Below, piece after piece: positions 61,530 through 64,000 of a DNA stretch of 64,000 nt; the stretch's first letter is position 1; every line of letters begins with the position of its first letter. The DNA lies in assembly GCA_021848725.1 (NCBI GenBank), contig JAJZTS010000003.1:1-64000 (forward strand). Reading direction: 5' to 3'. Made by a program: the position numbers and the translations under genes. The notes beneath the pieces are model-generated. The model did no database searches, was not told where the DNA came from, and worked only from the letters and a program-made list of their open reading frames with translations. The stretch comes from Pseudomonadota bacterium (lineage in GTDB: Bacteria > Pseudomonadota > Gammaproteobacteria > Burkholderiales > Thiobacillaceae).

Positions 61530-62987
61530 TCAATAACCTGCCTGCCGCAGCCAGTCGGACAGGGGGCCCAGGTCCAGCAGCTGGCCGTCGCCCCCAAGGT
61601 AGTAGAACTTGTTCTCCGATACCCCGAGGTAGCTGTTCGTGCTCGGGTAGTAGCGGTAGTAGAAGCTGCCGGCGGTGTGCGACGGCTGCCACAGCGGGGT
61701 GAACAAGCTGCCATAGGTCTGCTCGGCCCAGGCAAATACGCGATCGGCGCTGAGGTTGGCCGGGTCGCCGCCGGCCAGGCTGCGGTAGACCTGCACCTCG
61801 CCCGATGAGACCAGCGCGTAGACCCGGGTCTTGTCCGGGCTGACCGCGACGATGGGCGCAGAGGAAGACACGGCCGGCACCAGCGCGAGTAGGGTGCCGC
61901 TGTCCGGATCGATCACGCTGTAGGACACGGTATTGCCGCTGGCATCGCGGTTGTAGATCAGGTTACTGTCGGCCAGGCCTTTGACCGCGAGGCTATCGCA
62001 GTCGAAGGCGACCACGCTGCCGCTGGTGTAGCCGGTCTTGCCGTCCGCCGAAAAACGCATGGTCAGATTCATGCTGTAATTGCCGAGCGTCGCGGACTTG
62101 ACCAATTGGCCGGTGGGGAGGGAAAACTGGTGGAGCACGGCGCTGCTGGTGCCGGTGTAATCGCTGGCGATGTAGAAACGCTGGCCGTCCGGGTGGAAGC
62201 CGATCGAACCATAGTAGGGCAGCGTCGCGATCACGCGCAGTGCCTTAATGTCGACCAGCGAAGTGGTCTTGTCGCCATAATTGGAAACCAGCGCATAAGT
62301 GCCGTCGGGCGAGGTTGTGGCGACGCGCGGGTCCGCGCCGACGACGACCTGTTCCGCGATTTGATCAATGCCGGTAACAACTGAGATGCGATTCATGAGA
62401 CTCAAGGGCACGGCCACCGGCGTCAGGGCATTGCCATAGTAATGGTAGCTCGGTCCGCTGCTGTAGGTCAGGATCGCGCGGCCGAGGTATTGGCCGGTGG
62501 CAGCGTAAAAAATCTCCAGTGTATCCGGCGCGATCAGGCCGGACTGGCTGATCTGCGAAGTGATGCTGACATAACTGCCATCCGGGCTGAGCGCCATGTG
62601 GTACATGCTGCCGAAGGAACGATCGCTGCGGTTGGGAAAGGTGATACTGAATAGCGGTTTATGCTCACTGGGGGTAACGGTCAGCTTGGTGCTCTTGAAT
62701 TTCCCGGTTACTGCGCCCGTGGCAGTGACCGTGACCCGGCCGGGGGAAATGCCAGCGACCGTGCCATTGCTACTGACCGTGGCTAGGGCGGAATTTGAGG
62801 AAGACCAGGTATAGGTTTCTTGCACGAATTGCCCATTCTGCGGGTCGTAGCTTAGCGGTGTCAGTGTCAGCGTTCCCCCTTGCACGACATAATCCGCGCC
62901 GGAGAGGGTGATATAGGTGGCGTCGGAAAATGCTTGCGCCTCGAACGAGAGGAACATGGCACATAGACATAAGATGCGGCGGAGCAT
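61530..62987 (-). CDS. Secreted Ig-like/propeller-like protein with shared C-terminal module
   Basis: 485 aa from ATG 62987, with GGGAGAAAA upstream. Signal peptide about 1-19. A bacterial Ig-like (BIG2-type) domain follows (about 25-105, SALATVSSNGTVAGISPGRVTVTATG). Then a repeat region resembling beta-propeller or lactonase repeats (LSPDGSYVSITS, TSPDGTYALVSN, VSPDKTRVYALV). The C-terminal 60 residues (YGSLFTPLW, YYRYYPSTNSYLGVSENKFYYLG) match the end of the neighbouring RCC1 protein. Confidence 0.8.
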   Translation of the reverse strand: MLRRILCLCAMFLSFEAQAFSDATYITLSGADYVVQGGTLTLTPLSYDPQNGQFVQETYTWSSSNSALATVSSNGTVAGISPGRVTVTATGAVTGKFKSTKLTVTPSEHKPLFSITFPNRSDRSFGSMYHMALSPDGSYVSITSQISQSGLIAPDTLEIFYAATGQYLGRAILTYSSGPSYHYYGNALTPVAVPLSLMNRISVVTGIDQIAEQVVVGADPRVATTSPDGTYALVSNYGDKTTSLVDIKALRVIATLPYYGSIGFHPDGQRFYIASDYTGTSSAVLHQFSLPTGQLVKSATLGNYSMNLTMRFSADGKTGYTSGSVVAFDCDSLAVKGLADSNLIYNRDASGNTVSYSVIDPDSGTLLALVPAVSSSAPIVAVSPDKTRVYALVSSGEVQVYRSLAGGDPANLSADRVFAWAEQTYGSLFTPLWQPSHTAGSFYYRYYPSTNSYLGVSENKFYYLGGDGQLLDLGPLSDWLRQAGY

Positions 62988-63046
62988 GGTTTTCTCCCGA
63001 TTGTCTGTAAGTCGATGAAGTGTGAAGGCATCAATAATAGTCTGTC

Positions 63047-64000
63047 TTACAGACAGCCCGCTGTGCTTAGCCAAGTGTCGAGCAGGCCAAGGTCGCTCAG
63101 CTGGTTTGCCGTCAACGGGCCAAGATAATAAAAGTGCTGATCGGCACTCGACAGCCCAAGATAGGTACTGCTGCTTGCATAGTAGCGGTAGGTAAAGGTA
63201 CCCAGGACCCGAGAGGGTGCGCCCGCCGGCGTAAAGTATTGCGGGTAGGCGCCTTCCGCCCAATTGAGCAGGCAGCTTGTCTGGGTGGGTGTCGCGGTGA
63301 TGCCCAGATTGAGCAGACCGCTGCCGCCCTGACCAAGCACTTGGGTGGGCGTGGATTTGTTGGTGTTGTTGCCAAGGCCAAGTTGGCTGTAAGCGTTGCG
63401 GCCCCAGGCCCAGACCGAACCGTCCGCTTTGACGGCGAGGCTGTGGCTGGTGCCGGCCGCAATGGCGGCGAAGCCGCTACCGATCTGGATCGGCGTCAGG
63501 CTCTGCGTCGAGATGCTGCTGTCGCCCACCTGTCCGGAGGCATTGCTGCCCCAAGCCCAAAGACTGCCGTCGGACCTGAGGCCCAGGCTGTGGAAACCGC
63601 CTGCCGCCACGGCGGTAAAGCCAGTACCGACCAGTACCGGGCTCAACCGTTTGGTGCTGGTGCCATCGCCCAATTCGCTGCTGGTATTGTTGCCCCAGGC
63701 CCACAGGGCCCCATCGGTCTTGATGGCCAGGCTGTGGTTGCCGCCCCCCGCGACGGCGCTGAAGCCGCTGCCGACCGAGACTGGACGTGAGCGGTTGGTG
63801 GTGCTGCCGTCGCCTATTTGGCCGGACAGGTTGTAGCCCCAGGCCCAGAGCGAGCCGTCGGTCTTGATGGCTAGGCTGTGGTTGCCACCTGCGGCGATGG
63901 CGCTGTAGCCGCTGCCAATCTGCACAGGACTCGTTCGATCGGTAGTGCTGTTATCGCCCAGTTGGCCATAGAGATTGCGGCCCCAGGCCCAGAGCGAGCC
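63047..64000 (-). CDS. RCC1-repeat protein, C-terminal part (5' end outside)
   Basis: Partial: the start lies beyond 64000. At least five RCC1 repeats are visible, each about 50 residues with GSLWAWG, QIGDGST and HSLAIKTDG motifs, forming a seven-blade propeller in full-length relatives. After the repeats comes the C-terminal module (YPQYFTPAG, FTYRYYASSSTYLGLS, HFYYLGPL) shared with the neighbouring gene. Probably secreted or surface-located; function unknown. Confidence 0.82.
   Translation of the reverse strand, partial: GSLWAWGRNLYGQLGDNSTTDRTSPVQIGSGYSAIAAGGNHSLAIKTDGSLWAWGYNLSGQIGDGSTTNRSRPVSVGSGFSAVAGGGNHSLAIKTDGALWAWGNNTSSELGDGTSTKRLSPVLVGTGFTAVAAGGFHSLGLRSDGSLWAWGSNASGQVGDSSISTQSLTPIQIGSGFAAIAAGTSHSLAVKADGSVWAWGRNAYSQLGLGNNTNKSTPTQVLGQGGSGLLNLGITATPTQTSCLLNWAEGAYPQYFTPAGAPSRVLGTFTYRYYASSSTYLGLSSADQHFYYLGPLTANQLSDLGLLDTWLSTAGCL

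Noticed and set aside
63047-64000. DNA tandem repeat
   Set aside because: The periodicity of about 150 bp is explained by RCC1 protein repeats.

Overview
The window reads as a chromosome segment of a GC-rich betaproteobacterium. The three-gene bc1 complex (petABC) followed by sspA-sspB, the orn / M48 peptidase / phhB / rsgA neighbourhood, a Qo-site motif reading PVWY in cytochrome b, glycogen phosphorylase and synthase beside gnd-zwf, and a truncated haemoglobin would all fit a Nitrosomonadales/Hydrogenophilales-type respiratory organism, possibly a chemolithotroph. The taxonomic guess is inference; no rRNA gene is present.

Layout. 1-9300: end of an HhH-GPD glycosylase gene, a hybrid histidine kinase, a periplasmic histidine phosphatase, an unusual caspase-fold-like protein with a Cys-rich tail, a beta-CASP metallo-hydrolase with a coupled small protein, a lipoprotein, hslR, a FAD oxidoreductase, a DJ-1 protein and a CBS protein. 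9300-21500: a four-PAS hybrid kinase, a SulP transporter, rsgA, phhB (with a truncated duplicate), an M48 peptidase, a 287-bp inverted-repeat element, orn, and convergent glgP and glgA. 21600-37060: a degenerate-kinase/REC/HPt/REC/EAL protein, gnd-zwf, a REC-HPt protein, a thioredoxin-domain protein, a DegS-like protease, petABC, sspAB and a PAS kinase. Signal transduction is dense: five phosphorelay proteins and one chemoreceptor.

37111-52037 is an integrated element of about 14.9 kb at the 3' end of tRNA-Thr(TGT). It is bounded by 48-bp perfect direct repeats, with a tyrosine recombinase at the right end and three phased pairs of GTCCC sites near the ends. It carries an archaeo-eukaryotic-type replication primase, AlpA-like and ribbon-helix-helix regulators, a Replic_Relax-like protein, and a co-oriented cluster of a TrbJ/VirB5-like protein, a small membrane protein, a VirB6/TrbL-like channel protein, a string of micro-proteins and a PilV-like prepilin adhesin. 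It also has a HigBA toxin-antitoxin pair and secreted proteins. No relaxase, VirB4, VirB11 or coupling-protein ATPase is visible. The most interesting reading is a satellite-type mobile element that brings its own tip, channel and adhesin subunits to a helper secretion or conjugation apparatus. It also holds two G/C-dense, strongly structured gene deserts, a repeated 34-bp sequence, iteron-like repeats and a 24-bp perfect palindrome.

52044-64000 returns to chromosome: tRNA-Ser(TGA), a TehA/SLAC1-type channel, truncated haemoglobin, a TrpD2-like transferase with a Rieske ferredoxin, an SDR, a two-domain rhodanese, a protein of unknown family, a chemoreceptor, purT, and two secreted proteins (bacterial-Ig/propeller-like and RCC1-repeat) that share a C-terminal module.
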